Below, piece after piece: positions 1 to 8,467 of a stretch of 10,942 nucleotides of DNA. The DNA lies in NCBI GenBank assembly GCA_013368325.1, contig JAACJK010000216.1, forward strand, positions 1 through 10,942, read 5' to 3'. Below the pieces are notes generated by a model. The model was not told where the DNA came from, did not search any database, and worked only from the letters and a program-made list of their open reading frames with translations. The stretch's first letter is position 1. Each line of letters opens with the position of its first letter. The stretch is from Ephemerocybe angulata (Eukaryota; Basidiomycota; Agaricomycetes; Agaricales; Psathyrellaceae). Made by a program: the position numbers and the translations under genes.

Positions 1-1408
1 GGAGTCCGTTTGGGAGAGGTTTAGGAAATGGCACGAGAGCGAGGTGTTTGAACCGAGTTTGAAAGGAACACAAGCAGACCGTGCGGGAGAGGTTTAGGGA
101 ATCAGATGGAGAACGGGAGGCGTTGAAGCATGCGCAATGGCAGGAGGCGTTTGAAAGGAAATGGTGCAGGCGGAGAAGGGCAAGGGAGAGGGTTTGGGAT
201 GGAAATGAAATGAAGAGGGTTGAACATTTGAAAGCGAGTTGTTGGTGGATCGCAGGCTCAGGGAGATCGAGGGAAAGTCCGAGAGGATGACGCGGGAACA
301 CACGAGGCAGTGCGTGAGAAAGAGATCATGTGAACGCAAGCCATGCGTCAGGGCGAGGGTTTAGGATACATCGTGGATGAGGTCAAGGTGTGCGACGGAG
401 CAAGTCGGTGTGCGGAGATGGTTGAAAAGGTTTGGACAAGGGTTAGGAGACAACGTGGAAGGCAACTGCGTCGGGTTGAATGGAAACAGAACAAGGTGTG
501 TATGCAAGCGAGAAGAGATGCATGTGCAAGACGTGGAGTCCGTTGGGGAGAGGTTTAGGAAATAAAATGGGGAGAGTTAGGGAAGCGTGGATGTGCTCAA
601 TGCATGCGAAATGGAGGGAGGGGTTGGAAAGAAAATGATGCAGGCAGAGAGGAGTGTAAGGGAGAGGGTCGGACGTTTGAAAGCAAGTCGATCAAGGGTC
701 AGGGAGGTCGAGGGAGAGTTTGAGAGGGTGACACGTGAACGTGCGAGGCAGCACGTGAGAAAGAGATCATGTGAACGCAAGCAGTGCATTGGGGGCGAGG
801 TTTAGGAAAAGACAGCGCGGATGAGGTGGAAAGGGGGAAGAGAGTAGTTTGGAATGTGACAGGGGACAGAGCGAGCGAGTTGGGAGGTGGGTTAGGCAGG
901 GCATCTTGGATGAAGGGTGTGGGGACAGAGATGGTGCCGTGTGGCGGTGAGAGACGCGAGCGAGATGCATGTGTGGAATCGCAGGGGCATGTGACGGGAA
1001 TAACAAGGGCGTTTGGACAATGGTGGGAAAGAGTCATCAATCCAGTCCAGTTGATGGAAATGATGTGGTGTGGGTGTGGGAATTGCAGATGCGGTCGGGG
1101 AAGGGAGCGGCCGTTCGGACGAGGTTTAGGCATCACAGAAGACCAATGGATTGGCAAGATTGAGACATGCAGGTGGGTCAAGTGGGAGTGATGTATGTGC
1201 AGAACACGGAGGAATGAGAGCATCCGGGAAAGGGTTAGGAAATTGAGACAAGGCAGTGGTCGTAGTGTGGCAAGTCGCGGTGTGCGGAGATGGTTGAAAC
1301 CGTTTGGACAAGGGTTAGGAGACAATGCGGAAGACAAATGGAATAGAAACAGATCGAGGTGTTTGAAAGGAAATGCAAGCGAGAAGAGATGCATGTGCGA
1401 TACCGGGA
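1..1408 (+). repeat. Array unit 1 (1,408 bp, most altered with unit 2)
   Basis: Complete copy. Relative to the consensus it lacks one A at 67-68, a GA near 109-112, an A near 199, a G near 933, a C near 956, three bases (GTG) near 971-975 and an A near 1002. It has an extra G at 357-359 and at 791-795. At 1036-1050 it carries an extra TCCAG next to the native one, with one A lost just before. Position 599 is A where the other copies have G, one of only two substitutions in the window. The net change is minus 4 bp. It contains the longest open frame in the window (699-1442, minus strand), which the other copies do not keep. Confidence 0.97.
178..198 (+). other. Perfect G-quadruplex motif (four G3 tracts, three 3-nt loops)
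   Basis: Four GGG tracts at 178-180, 184-186, 190-192 and 196-198 are separated by the loops CAA, AGA and TTT, which is the canonical G3N3G3N3G3N3G3 pattern with short loops. The same perfect motif is at 1589-1609, 2989-3009, 5805-5825, 7211-7231, 8619-8639 and 10021-10041, giving seven intact copies spaced about 1.4 kb apart. The pattern is seen directly; folding in vivo is inferred. The duplicate segment in module 2 does not keep the four tracts. Confidence 0.8.
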
Positions 1409-2808
1409 GGAGTCCGTTTGGGAGAGGTTTAGGAAATGGCACGAGAGCGAGGTGTTTGAACCGAGTTTGAAAGGAAACACAAGCAGACCGTGCGGGAGAG
1501 GTTTAGGGAATCAGATGGAGAGAACGGGAGGCGTTGAAGCATGCGCAATGGCAGGAGGCGTTTGAAAGGAAATGGTGCAGGCGGAGAAGGGCAAGGGAGA
1601 GGGTTTGGGAATGGAAATGAAATGAAGAGGGTTGAACATTTGAAAGCGAGTTGTTGGTGGATCGCAGGCTCAGGGAGATCGAGGGAAAGTCCGAGAGGAT
1701 GACGCGGGAACACACGAGGCAGTGCGTGAGAAAGAGATCATGTGAACGCAAGCCATGCGTCAGGGCGAGGTTTAGGATACATCGTGGATGAGGTCAAGGT
1801 GTGCGACGGAGCAAGTCGGTGTGGCGGATGGTTGAAAAGGTTTGGACAAGGGTTAGGAGACAACGTGGAAGGCAACTGCGTCGGGTTGAATGGAAACAGA
1901 ACAAGGTGTGTGCAAGCGAGAAAGATGCATGTGCAAGACGTGGAGTCCGTTGGGGAGAGGTTTAGGAAATAAAATGGGGAGAGTTAGGGAAGCGTGGATG
2001 TGCTCGATGCATGCGAAATGGAGGGAGGGAAGAAAATGATGCAGGCAGAGAGGAGTGTAAGGGAGAGGGTCGGACGTTTGAAAGCAAGTCGATCAAGGGT
2101 CAGGGAGGTCGAGGGAGAGTTTGAGAGGGTGACACGTGAACGTGCGAGGCAGCACGTGAGAAAGAGATCATGTGAACGCAAGCAGTGCATTGGGGCGAGG
2201 TTTAGGAAAAGACAGCGCGGATGAGGTGGAAAGGGGAAGAGAGTAGTTTGGAATGTGACAGGGGACAGAGCGAGCGAGTTGGGAGGTGGGTTAGGCAGGG
2301 CATCTTGGATGAAGGGTGTGGGACAGAGATGGGTGCCGTGTGGCGGTGAGAGACGCCGAGCGAGATGCATGTGTGTGGAAATCGCAGGGGCATGTGACGG
2401 GAATAAACAAGGCGTTTGGACAATGGTGGGAAAGAGTCATCAAATCCAGTTGATGGAAATGATGTGGTGTGGGTGTGGGAATTGCAGATGCGGTCGGGGG
2501 AAGGGAGCGGCCGTTCGGACGAGGTTTAGGCATCACAGAAGACCAATGGATTGGCAAGATTGAGACATGCAGGTGGGTCAAGTGGGAGTGATGTATGTGC
2601 AGAACACGGAGGAATGAGAGCATCCGGGAAAGGGTTAGGAAATTGAGACAAGGCAGTGGTCGTAGTGTGGCAAGTCGCGGTGTGCGGAGATGGTTGAAAC
2701 CGTTTGGACAAGGGTTAGGAGACAATGCGGAAGACAAATGGAATAGAAACAGATCGAGGTGTTTGAAAGGAAATGCAAGCGAGAAGAGATGCATGTGCGA
2801 TACCGGGA
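1409..2808 (+). repeat. Array unit 2 (1,400 bp, shortest complete copy)
   Basis: Complete copy with a net loss of 12 bp. Changes: a G gained and AG lost at 1821-1830, TA lost near 1910, a G lost at 1918-1923, a 6-bp deletion around 2029-2031 (the largest single indel in the window), single G losses at 2233-2236, 2320-2322 and 2411-2412, and a G gained at 2496-2500. Position 2379 is A where other copies have G. The rest matches the other units base for base as far as I can follow by eye. Confidence 0.97.
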
Positions 2809-4216
2809 GGAGTCCGTTTGGGAGAGGTTTAGGAAATGGCACGAGAGCGAGGTGTTTGAACCGAGTTTGAAAGGAAACACAAGCAGACCGTGCGGGAGAG
2901 GTTTAGGGAATCAGATGGAGAGAACGGGAGGCGTTGAAGCATGCGCAATGGCAGGAGGCGTTTGAAAGGAAATGGTGCAGGCGGAGAAGGGCAAGGGAGA
3001 GGGTTTGGGAATGGAAATGAAATGAAGAGGGTTGAACATTTGAAAGCGAGTTGTTGGTGGATCGCAGGCTCAGGGAGATCGAGGGAAAGTCCGAGAGGAT
3101 GACGCGGGAACACACGAGGCAGTGCGTGAGAAAGAGATCATGTGAACGCAAGCCATGCGTCAGGGCGAGGTTTAGGATACATCGTGGATGAGGTCAAGGT
3201 GTGCGACGGAGCAAGTCGGTGTGCGGAGATGGTTGAAAAGGTTTGGACAAGGGTTAGGAGACAACGTGGAAGGCAACTGCGTCGGGTTGAATGGAAACAG
3301 AACAAGGTGTGTATGCAAGCGAGAAGAGATGCATGTGCAAGACGTGGAGTCCGTTGGGGAGAGGTTTAGGAAATAAAATGGGGAGAGTTAGGGAAGCGTG
3401 GATGTGCTCGATGCATGCGAAATGGAGGAGGGGTTGGAAAGAAAATGATGCAGGCAGAGAGGAGTGTAAGGGAGAGGGTCGGACGTTTGAAAGCAAGTCG
3501 ATCAAGGGTCAGGGAGGTCGAGGGAGAGTTTGAGAGGGTGACACGTGAACGTGCGAGGCAGCACGTGAGAAAGAGATCATGTGAACGCAAGCAGTGCATT
3601 GGGGCGAGGTTTAGGAAAGACAGCGCGGATGAGGTGGAAAGGGGGAAGAGAGTAGTTTGGAATGTGACAGGGGACAGAGCGAGCGAGTTGGGAGGTGGGT
3701 TAGGCAGGGCATCTTGGATGAAGGGTGTGGGGACAGAGATGGGTGCCGTGTGGCGGTGAGAGACGCCGAGCGAGATGCATGTGTGTGGGAATCGCAGGGG
3801 CATGTGACGGGAATAAACAAGGGCGTTTGGACAATGGTGGAAAGAGTCATCAAATCCAGTTGATGGAAATGATGTGGTGTGGGTGTGGGAATTGCAGATG
3901 CGGTCGGGGAAGGGAGCGGCCGTTCGGACGAGGTTTAGGCATCACAGAAGACCAATGGATTGGCAAGATTGAGACATGCAGGTGGGTCAAGTGGGAGTGA
4001 TGTATGTGCAGAACACGGAGGAATGAGAGCATCCGGGAAAGGGTTAGGAAATTGAGACAAGGCAGTGGTCGTAGTGTGGCAAGTCGCGGTGTGCGGAGAT
4101 GGTTGAAACCGTTTGGACAAGGGTTAGGAGACAATGCGGAAGACAAATGGAATAGAAACAGATCGAGGTGTTTGAAAGGAAATGCAAGCGAGAAGAGATG
4201 CATGTGCGATACGGGA
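2809..4216 (+). repeat. Array unit 3 (1,408 bp)
   Basis: Complete copy with four one-base deletions and no substitution: a G near 3425-3430, an A at 3616-3618, a G at 3839-3840 and a C at 4211. The A loss at 3616-3618 is shared with unit 7, in an AAAA/AAA run. Confidence 0.97.
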
Positions 4217-5623
4217 GGAGTCCGTTTGGGAGAGTTTAGGAAATGGCACGAGAGCGAGGTGTTTGAACCGAGTTTGAAAGGAAAACAAGCAGACCGTGCG
4301 GGAGAGGTTTAGGGAATCAGATGGAGAGAACGGGAGGCGTTGAAGCATGCGCAATGGCAGGAGGCGTTTGAAAGGAAATGGTGCAGGCGGAGAAGGGCAA
4401 GGGAGAGGTTTGGGAATGGAAATGAAATGAAGAGGGTTGAACATTTGAAAGCGAGTTGTTGGTGGATCGCAGGCTCAGGGAGATCGAGGGAAAGTCCGAG
4501 AGGATGACGCGGGAACACACGAGGCAGTGCGTGAGAAAGAGATCATGTGAACGCAAGCCATGCGTCAGGGCGAGGTTTAGGATACATCGTGGATGAGGTC
4601 AAGGTGTGCGACGGAGCAAGTCGGTGTGCGGAGATGGTTGAAAAGGTTTGGACAAGGGTTAGGAGACAACGTGGAAGGCAACTGCGTCGGGTTGAATGGA
4701 AACAGAACAAGGTGTGTATGCAAGCGAGAAGAGATGCATGTGCAAGACGTGGAGTCCGTTGGGGAGAGGTTTAGGAAATAAAATGGGGAGAGTTAGGGAA
4801 GCGTGGATGTGCTCGATGCATGCGAAATGGAGGGAGGGGTTGGAAAGAAATGATGCAGGCAGAGAGGAGTGTAAGGGAGAGGGTCGGACGTTTTGAAAGC
4901 AAGTCGATCAAGGGTCAGGGAGGTCGAGGGAGAGTTTGAGAGGGTGACACGTGAACGTGCGAGGCAGCACGTGAGAAAGAGATCATGTGAACGCAAGCAG
5001 TGCATTGGGGCGAGGTTTAGGAAAAGACAGCGCGGATGAGGTGGAAAGGGGGAAGAGAGTAGTTTGGAATGTGACAGGGGACAGAGCGAGCGAGTTGGGA
5101 GGTGGGTTAGGCAGGGCATCTTGGATGAAGGGTGTGGGGACAGAGATGGGTGCCGTGTGGCGGTGAGAGACGCCGAGCGAGATGCATGTGTGTGGGAATC
5201 GCAGGGGCATGTGACGGGAATAAACAAGGGCGTTTGGACAATGGTGGGAAAGAGTCATCAAATCCAGTTGATGGAAATGATGTGGTGTGGGTGTGGGAAT
5301 TGCAGATGCGGTCGGGGAAGGGAGCGGCGTTCGGACGAGGTTTAGGCATCACAGAAGACCAATGGATTGGCAAGATTGAGACATGCAGGTGGGTCAAGTG
5401 GGAGTGATGTATGTGCAGAACACGGAGGAATGAGAGCATCCGGGAAAGGGTTAGGAAATTGAGACAAGGCAGTGGTCGTAGTGTGGCAAGTCGCGGTGTG
5501 CGGAGATGGTTGAAACCGTTTGGACAAGGGTTAGGAGACAATGCGGAAGACAAATGGAATAGAAACAGATCGAGGTGTTTGAAAGGAAATGCAAGCGAGA
5601 AGAGATGCATGTGCGATACCGGA
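4217..5623 (+). repeat. Array unit 4 (1,407 bp; quadruplex tract interrupted)
   Basis: Complete copy with seven one-base indels: a G lost near 4233, a C lost at 4281-4287, a G lost at 4407-4408 (this shortens one G-tract of the quadruplex motif), an A lost at 4848-4850, a T gained at 4891-4894, a C lost near 5327 and a G lost near 5621. The C lost near 5327 destroys the CGGCCG palindrome present at the same place in the other copies. Confidence 0.97.
4395..4414 (+). other. Interrupted G-quadruplex motif in unit 4
   Basis: This is the unit 4 equivalent of the quadruplex motif. The third tract is GG (4407-4408) where seven other copies have GGG, so it no longer fits the strict four-G3 pattern. 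A single missing base in a G run is also the commonest kind of sequencing error, so this may not be biological. Confidence 0.6.
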
Positions 5624-7030
5624 GGAGTCCGTTTGGGAGAGGTTTAGGAAATGGCACGAGAGCGAGGTGTTTTGAACCGAGTTTGAAAGGAAACACAAGC
5701 AGACCGTGCGGGAGAGGTTTAGGGAATCAGATGGAGAGAACGGGAGGCGTTGAAGCATGCGCAATGGCAGGAGGCGTTTGAAAGGAAATGGTGCAGGCGG
5801 AGAAGGGCAAGGGAGAGGGTTTGGGAATGGAAATGAAATGAAGAGGGTTGAACATTTGAAAGCGAGTTGTTGGTGGATCGCAGGCTCAGGGAGATCGAGG
5901 GAAAGTCCGAGAGGATGACGCGGGAACACACGAGGCAGTGCGTGAGAAAGAGATCATGTGAACGCAAGCCATGCGTCAGGGCGAGGTTTAGGATACATCG
6001 TGGATGAGGTCAAGGTGTGCGACGGAGCAAGTCGGTGTGCGGAGATGGTTGAAAAGGTTTGGACAAGGGTTAGGAGACAACGTGGAAGGCAACTGCGTCG
6101 GGTTGAATGGAAACAGAACAAGGGTGTATGCAAGCGAGAAGAGATGCATGTGCAAGACGTGGAGTCCGTTGGGGAGAGGTTTAGGAAATAAAATGGGGAG
6201 AGTTAGGGAAGCGTGGATGTGCTCGATGCATGCGAAATGGAGGGAGGGGTTGGAAAGAAAATGATGCAGGCAGAGAGGAGTGTAAGGGAGAGGGTCGGAC
6301 GTTTGAAAGCAAGTCGATCAAGGGTCAGGGAGGTCGAGGGAGAGTTTGAGAGGGTGACACGTGAACGTGCGAGGCAGCACGTGAGAAAGAGATCATGTGA
6401 ACGCAAGCAGTGCATTGGGGCGAGGTTTAGGAAAAGACAGCGCGGATGAGGTGGAAAGGGGGAGAGAGTAGTTTGGAATGTGACAGGGGACAGAGCGAGC
6501 GAGTTGGGAGGTGGGTTAGGCAGGGCATCTTGGATGAAGGGTGGGGACAGAGATGGGTGCCGTGTGGCGGTGAGAGACGCCGAGCGAGATGCATGTGTGT
6601 GGGAATCGCAGGGGCATGTGACGGGAATAAACAAGGGCGTTTGGACAATGGTGGGAAGAGTCATCAAATCCAGTTGATGGAAATGATGTGGTGTGGGTGT
6701 GGGAATTGCAGATGCGGTCGGGGAAGGGAGCGGCCGTTCGGACGAGGTTTAGGCATCACAGAAGACCAATGGATTGGCAAGATTGAGACATGCAGGTGGG
6801 TCAAGTGGAGTGATGTATGTGCAGAACACGGAGGAATGAGAGCATCCGGGAAAGGGTTAGGAAATTGAGACAAGGCAGTGGTCGTAGTGTGGCAAGTCGC
6901 GGTGTGCGGAGATGGTTGAAACCGTTTGGACAAGGGTTAGGAGACAATGCGGAAGACAAATGGAATAGAAACAGATCGAGGTGTTTGAAAGGAAATGCAA
7001 GCGAGAAGAGATGCATGTGCGATACCGGGA
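5624..7030 (+). repeat. Array unit 5 (1,407 bp)
   Basis: Complete copy with six small indels: a T gained at 5670-5673, one base lost near 6121-6126, an A lost near 6472, two bases (GT) lost near 6541, an A lost at 6654-6657 and a G lost near 6806-6808. I find no substitution. Confidence 0.97.
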
Positions 7031-7050
7031 GGAGTCCGTTTGGGAGAGGT

Positions 7051-7124
7051 TTAGGAAATGGCACGAGAGCGAGGTGTTTGAACCGAGTTTGAAAGGAAAC
7101 ACAAGCAGACCGTGCGGGAGAGGT
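7051..7124 (+). repeat. Extra 74-bp monomer piece between modules 3 and 1
   Basis: This short segment lies between the last core of module 3 and the first core of module 1 in unit 6. It repeats, in shortened form, the end of module 3: both contain AGGTGTTTGAA, AAAGGAAA, CAAGC, GTGCG and then GGGAGAGG before the next TTTAGG. It looks like a partial local duplication that became fixed before the 1.4-kb unit was amplified, since all copies have it. Confidence 0.55.
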
Positions 7125-7130
7125 TTAGGG
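7124..7130 (+). other. Telomere-like TTTAGGG word within a repeat core
   Basis: An exact plant-type telomere word sits in one core per unit (also 93-99 in unit 1). The other cores carry TTTAGGA, TTTAGGC or GTTAGG at the equivalent place. A single 7-base word is weak on its own; its interest is that the neighbouring sites of the same core are near-matches. Confidence 0.35.
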
Positions 7131-7398
7131 AATCAGATGGAGAGAACGGGAGGCGTTGAAGCATGCGCAATGGCAGGAGGCGTTTGAAAGGAAATGGTGC
7201 AGGCGGAGAAGGGCAAGGGAGAGGGTTTGGGAATGGAAATGAAATGAAGAGGGTTGAACATTTGAAAGCGAGTTGTTGGTGGATCGCAGGCTCAGGGAGA
7301 TCGAGGGAAAGTCCGAGAGGATGACGCGGGAACACACGAGGCAGTGCGTGAGAAAGAGATCATGTGAACGCAAGCCATGCGTCAGGGCGAGGTTTAGG
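7125..7398 (+). repeat. Diverged internal duplicate, copy A (partner 7587-7834)
   Basis: Landmarks shared in order with the partner: GAGAGGTTTAGG just before or at the start, a CATGCGAAATGG/CATGCGCAATGG box, TGATGCAGGCAGAG/TGGTGCAGGCGGAG, AAGGGAGAGGGT, TTTGAAAGC, CAGGGAGRTCGAGGGA, GAGAGGRTGAC, GAGGCAG, GAGAAAGAGATCATGTGAAC, CGCAAGC and GCGAGGTTTAGGA. The copies are diverged by many substitutions, unlike the 1.4-kb units, so this duplication is much older than the array amplification. Confidence 0.8.
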
Positions 7399-7586
7399 AT
7401 ACATCGTGGATGAGGTCAAGGTGTGCGACGGAGCAAGTCGTGTGCGGAGATGGTTGAAAAGGTTTGGACAAGGGTTAGGAGACAACGTGGAAGGCAACTG
7501 CGTCGGGTTGAATGGAAACAGAACAAGGTGTGTATGCAAGCGAGAAGAGATGCATGTGCAAGACGTGGAGTCCGTTGGGGAGAGGT
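7125..7586 (+). repeat. Internal module 1 of the unit (about 462 bp)
   Basis: Shown in unit 6; every copy has the equivalent. It runs from one TTAGG core to the next module's first core. Its first part (7125-7398) is a diverged duplicate of 7587-7834 in module 2. Both contain a GAGGCAG stretch followed by GTGAGAAAGAGATCATGTGA (shortened by two bases in the module 2 copy of this unit), and both end in GCGAGGTTTAGGA. Its second part (7394-7595) is a clear duplicate of 8265-8467 in module 3; both carry TGTGCGGAGATGGTTGAAA, TTTGGACAAGGGTTAGGAGA and GCAAGCGAGAAGAGATGCAT. The quadruplex motif lies in the first part. The alignment is by eye, so I give no percent identity. Confidence 0.75.
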
Positions 7587-7834
7587 TTAGGAAATAAAAT
7601 GGGGAGAGTTAGGGAAGCGTGGATGTGCTCGATGCATGCGAAATGGAGGGAGGGGTTGGAAAGAAAATGATGCAGGCAGAGAGGAGTGTAAGGGAGAGGG
7701 TCGGACGTTTGAAAGCAAGTCGATCAAGGGTCAGGGAGGTCGAGGAGAGTTTGAGAGGGTGACACGTGAACGTGCGAGGCAGCACGTGAGAAAGATCATG
7801 TGAACGCAAGCAGTGCATTGGGGCGAGGTTTAGG
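7587..7834 (+). repeat. Diverged internal duplicate, copy B (partner 7125-7398)
   Basis: Second member of the pair, in the same order and orientation and about 26 bp shorter. It lacks the sequence that forms the perfect quadruplex motif in copy A (its AAGGGAGAGGGTCGGACG corresponds), and it has two CACGTG palindromes that copy A lacks. It also spans the most indel-prone stretch of the unit, the G-rich segment after AAATGGA. Confidence 0.8.
7763..7788. other. Pair of CACGTG palindromes 20 bp apart with a small hairpin
   Basis: CACGTG occurs at 7763-7768 and 7783-7788. Between and overlapping them, ACGTGC (7770-7775) and GCACGT (7782-7787) can pair around a 6-nt loop. The arrangement is unchanged in all eight copies: first sites at 732, 2133, 3542, 4948, 6358, 7763, 9170 and 10574, second sites always 20 bp later. 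CACGTG is the core recognised by bHLH and, in plants, bZIP G-box proteins. Whether anything binds here cannot be told from the sequence. Confidence 0.5.
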
Positions 7835-8056
7835 AAAAGACAGCGCGGATGAGGTGGAAAGGGGGAAGAGAGTAGTTTGGAATGTGACAGGGGACAGAGC
7901 GAGCGAGTTGGGAGGTGGGTTAGGCAGGGCATCTTGGATGAAGGGTGTGGGGACAGAGATGGGTGCCGTGTGGCGGTGAGAGACGCCGAGCGAGATGCAT
8001 GTGTGTGGGAATCGCAGGGGCATGTGACGGGAATAAACAAGGGCGTTTGGACAATG

Positions 8057-8458
8057 GTGGGAAAGAGTCATCAAATCCAGTTGATGGAAATGATGTGGTG
8101 TGGGTGTGGGAATTGCAGATGCGGTCGGGGAAGGGAGCGGCCGTTCGGACGAGGTTTAGGCATCACAGAAGACCAATGGATTGGCAAGATTGAGACATGC
8201 AGGTGGGTCAAGTGGGAGTGATGTATGTGCAGAACACGGAGGAATGAGAGCATCCGGGAAAGGGTTAGGAAATTGAGACAAGGCAGTGGTCGTAGTGTGG
8301 CAAGTCGCGGTGTGCGGAGATGGTTGAAACCGTTTGGACAAGGGTTAGGAGACAATGCGGAAGACAAATGGAATAGAAACAGATCGAGGTGTTTGAAAGG
8401 AAATGCAAGCGAGAAGAGATGCATGTGCGATACCGGGAGGAGTCCGTTTGGGAGAGGT
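8057..8458 (+). repeat. Internal module 3 of the unit (about 402 bp)
   Basis: Shown in unit 6. The second part (8265-8458) is a strong duplicate of the same part of module 1, with an offset of about 870 bp. The first part (8057-8264) is only weakly similar to the starts of modules 1 and 2 and is about 40 to 65 bp shorter, so it is either more diverged or internally deleted. It contains the CGGCCG palindrome and TTAGG cores at 8156 and 8265. Assigning the first part to the same family is inference. Confidence 0.55.
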
Positions 8459-8467
8459 TTAGGAAAT
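8265..8467 (+). repeat. Internal duplicate, copy D (partner 7394-7595)
   Basis: The segment beginning TTAGGAAATTGAGACAAGG and running across the unit junction to TTTAGGAAAT matches 7394-7595 with nearly constant spacing. Identical words include GTGTGCGGAGATGGTTGAAA, TTTGGACAAGGGTTAGGAGA and AAGCGAGAAGAGATGCATGT. It is the least diverged of the internal duplications. Confidence 0.8.

Larger units (their letters stand above)
7587..8056 (+). repeat. Internal module 2 of the unit (about 470 bp)
   Basis: Shown in unit 6. The first part (7587-7834) is homologous to the start of module 1. It differs by having the CACGTG pair where module 1 has GGGAACAC-type sequence, and it lacks the perfect quadruplex run. 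The second part (7830-8056) aligns more weakly with the second part of module 1: a TTAGG core at 7920, a GCGAGATGCATGTG box near 7991, and a GTTTGGACAATGGTGGGAAA ending where module 1 has its next core. This last core is degenerate (GGTGGG for TTTAGG). Confidence 0.65.
7549..8425. other. Recurring GATGCATG boxes, one near the end of each module
   Basis: GATGCATG is found at 7549-7556, 7994-8001 and 8418-8425, in each case 38 to 63 bp before the next module boundary, preceded by a GCGAG-type stretch and followed by TG. A fourth copy is at 7631-7638, in the first part of module 2. The boxes support the three-module reading of the unit. TGCATG also matches the plant RY element on the other strand, but I would not assign a function. 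Confidence 0.5.
7031..8438 (+). repeat. Array unit 6 (1,408 bp; closest to consensus)
   Basis: Complete copy with only three indel events: a G lost near 7439-7441, a G lost near 7743 and an AG lost near 7790-7793. It is the best single representative of the 1,412-bp consensus, and I use it to place the internal modules. Confidence 0.97.

Noticed and set aside
91..99. True telomere or interstitial telomeric tract
   Set aside because: Only isolated telomere-like words about 100 bp apart occur, never consecutive TTTAGGG repeats.
461..500. Pol III internal promoter / tRNA-like element (GGGTTGAATGG resembles a B box)
   Set aside because: It lacks the central C of GGTTCGAATCC, no A box lies at a suitable distance, and no cloverleaf or T-run terminator is visible.
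739..756. Rho-independent terminator or structured RNA at ACGTGC/GCACGT
   Set aside because: The stem is only 6 bp with no following T-run, and it overlaps the CACGTG palindromes, which explain the complementarity.
784..1191. Plus-strand open frames of 60 to 140 codons in every unit
   Set aside because: They change length and frame from copy to copy with single-base indels, have no recognisable domain, and overlap equally long frames on the other strand.
699..1442. Minus-strand open frame of 247 codons as a gene
   Set aside because: Not conserved in frame in any of the other copies, low-complexity, no recognisable domain, and made of the repeat core read in reverse.
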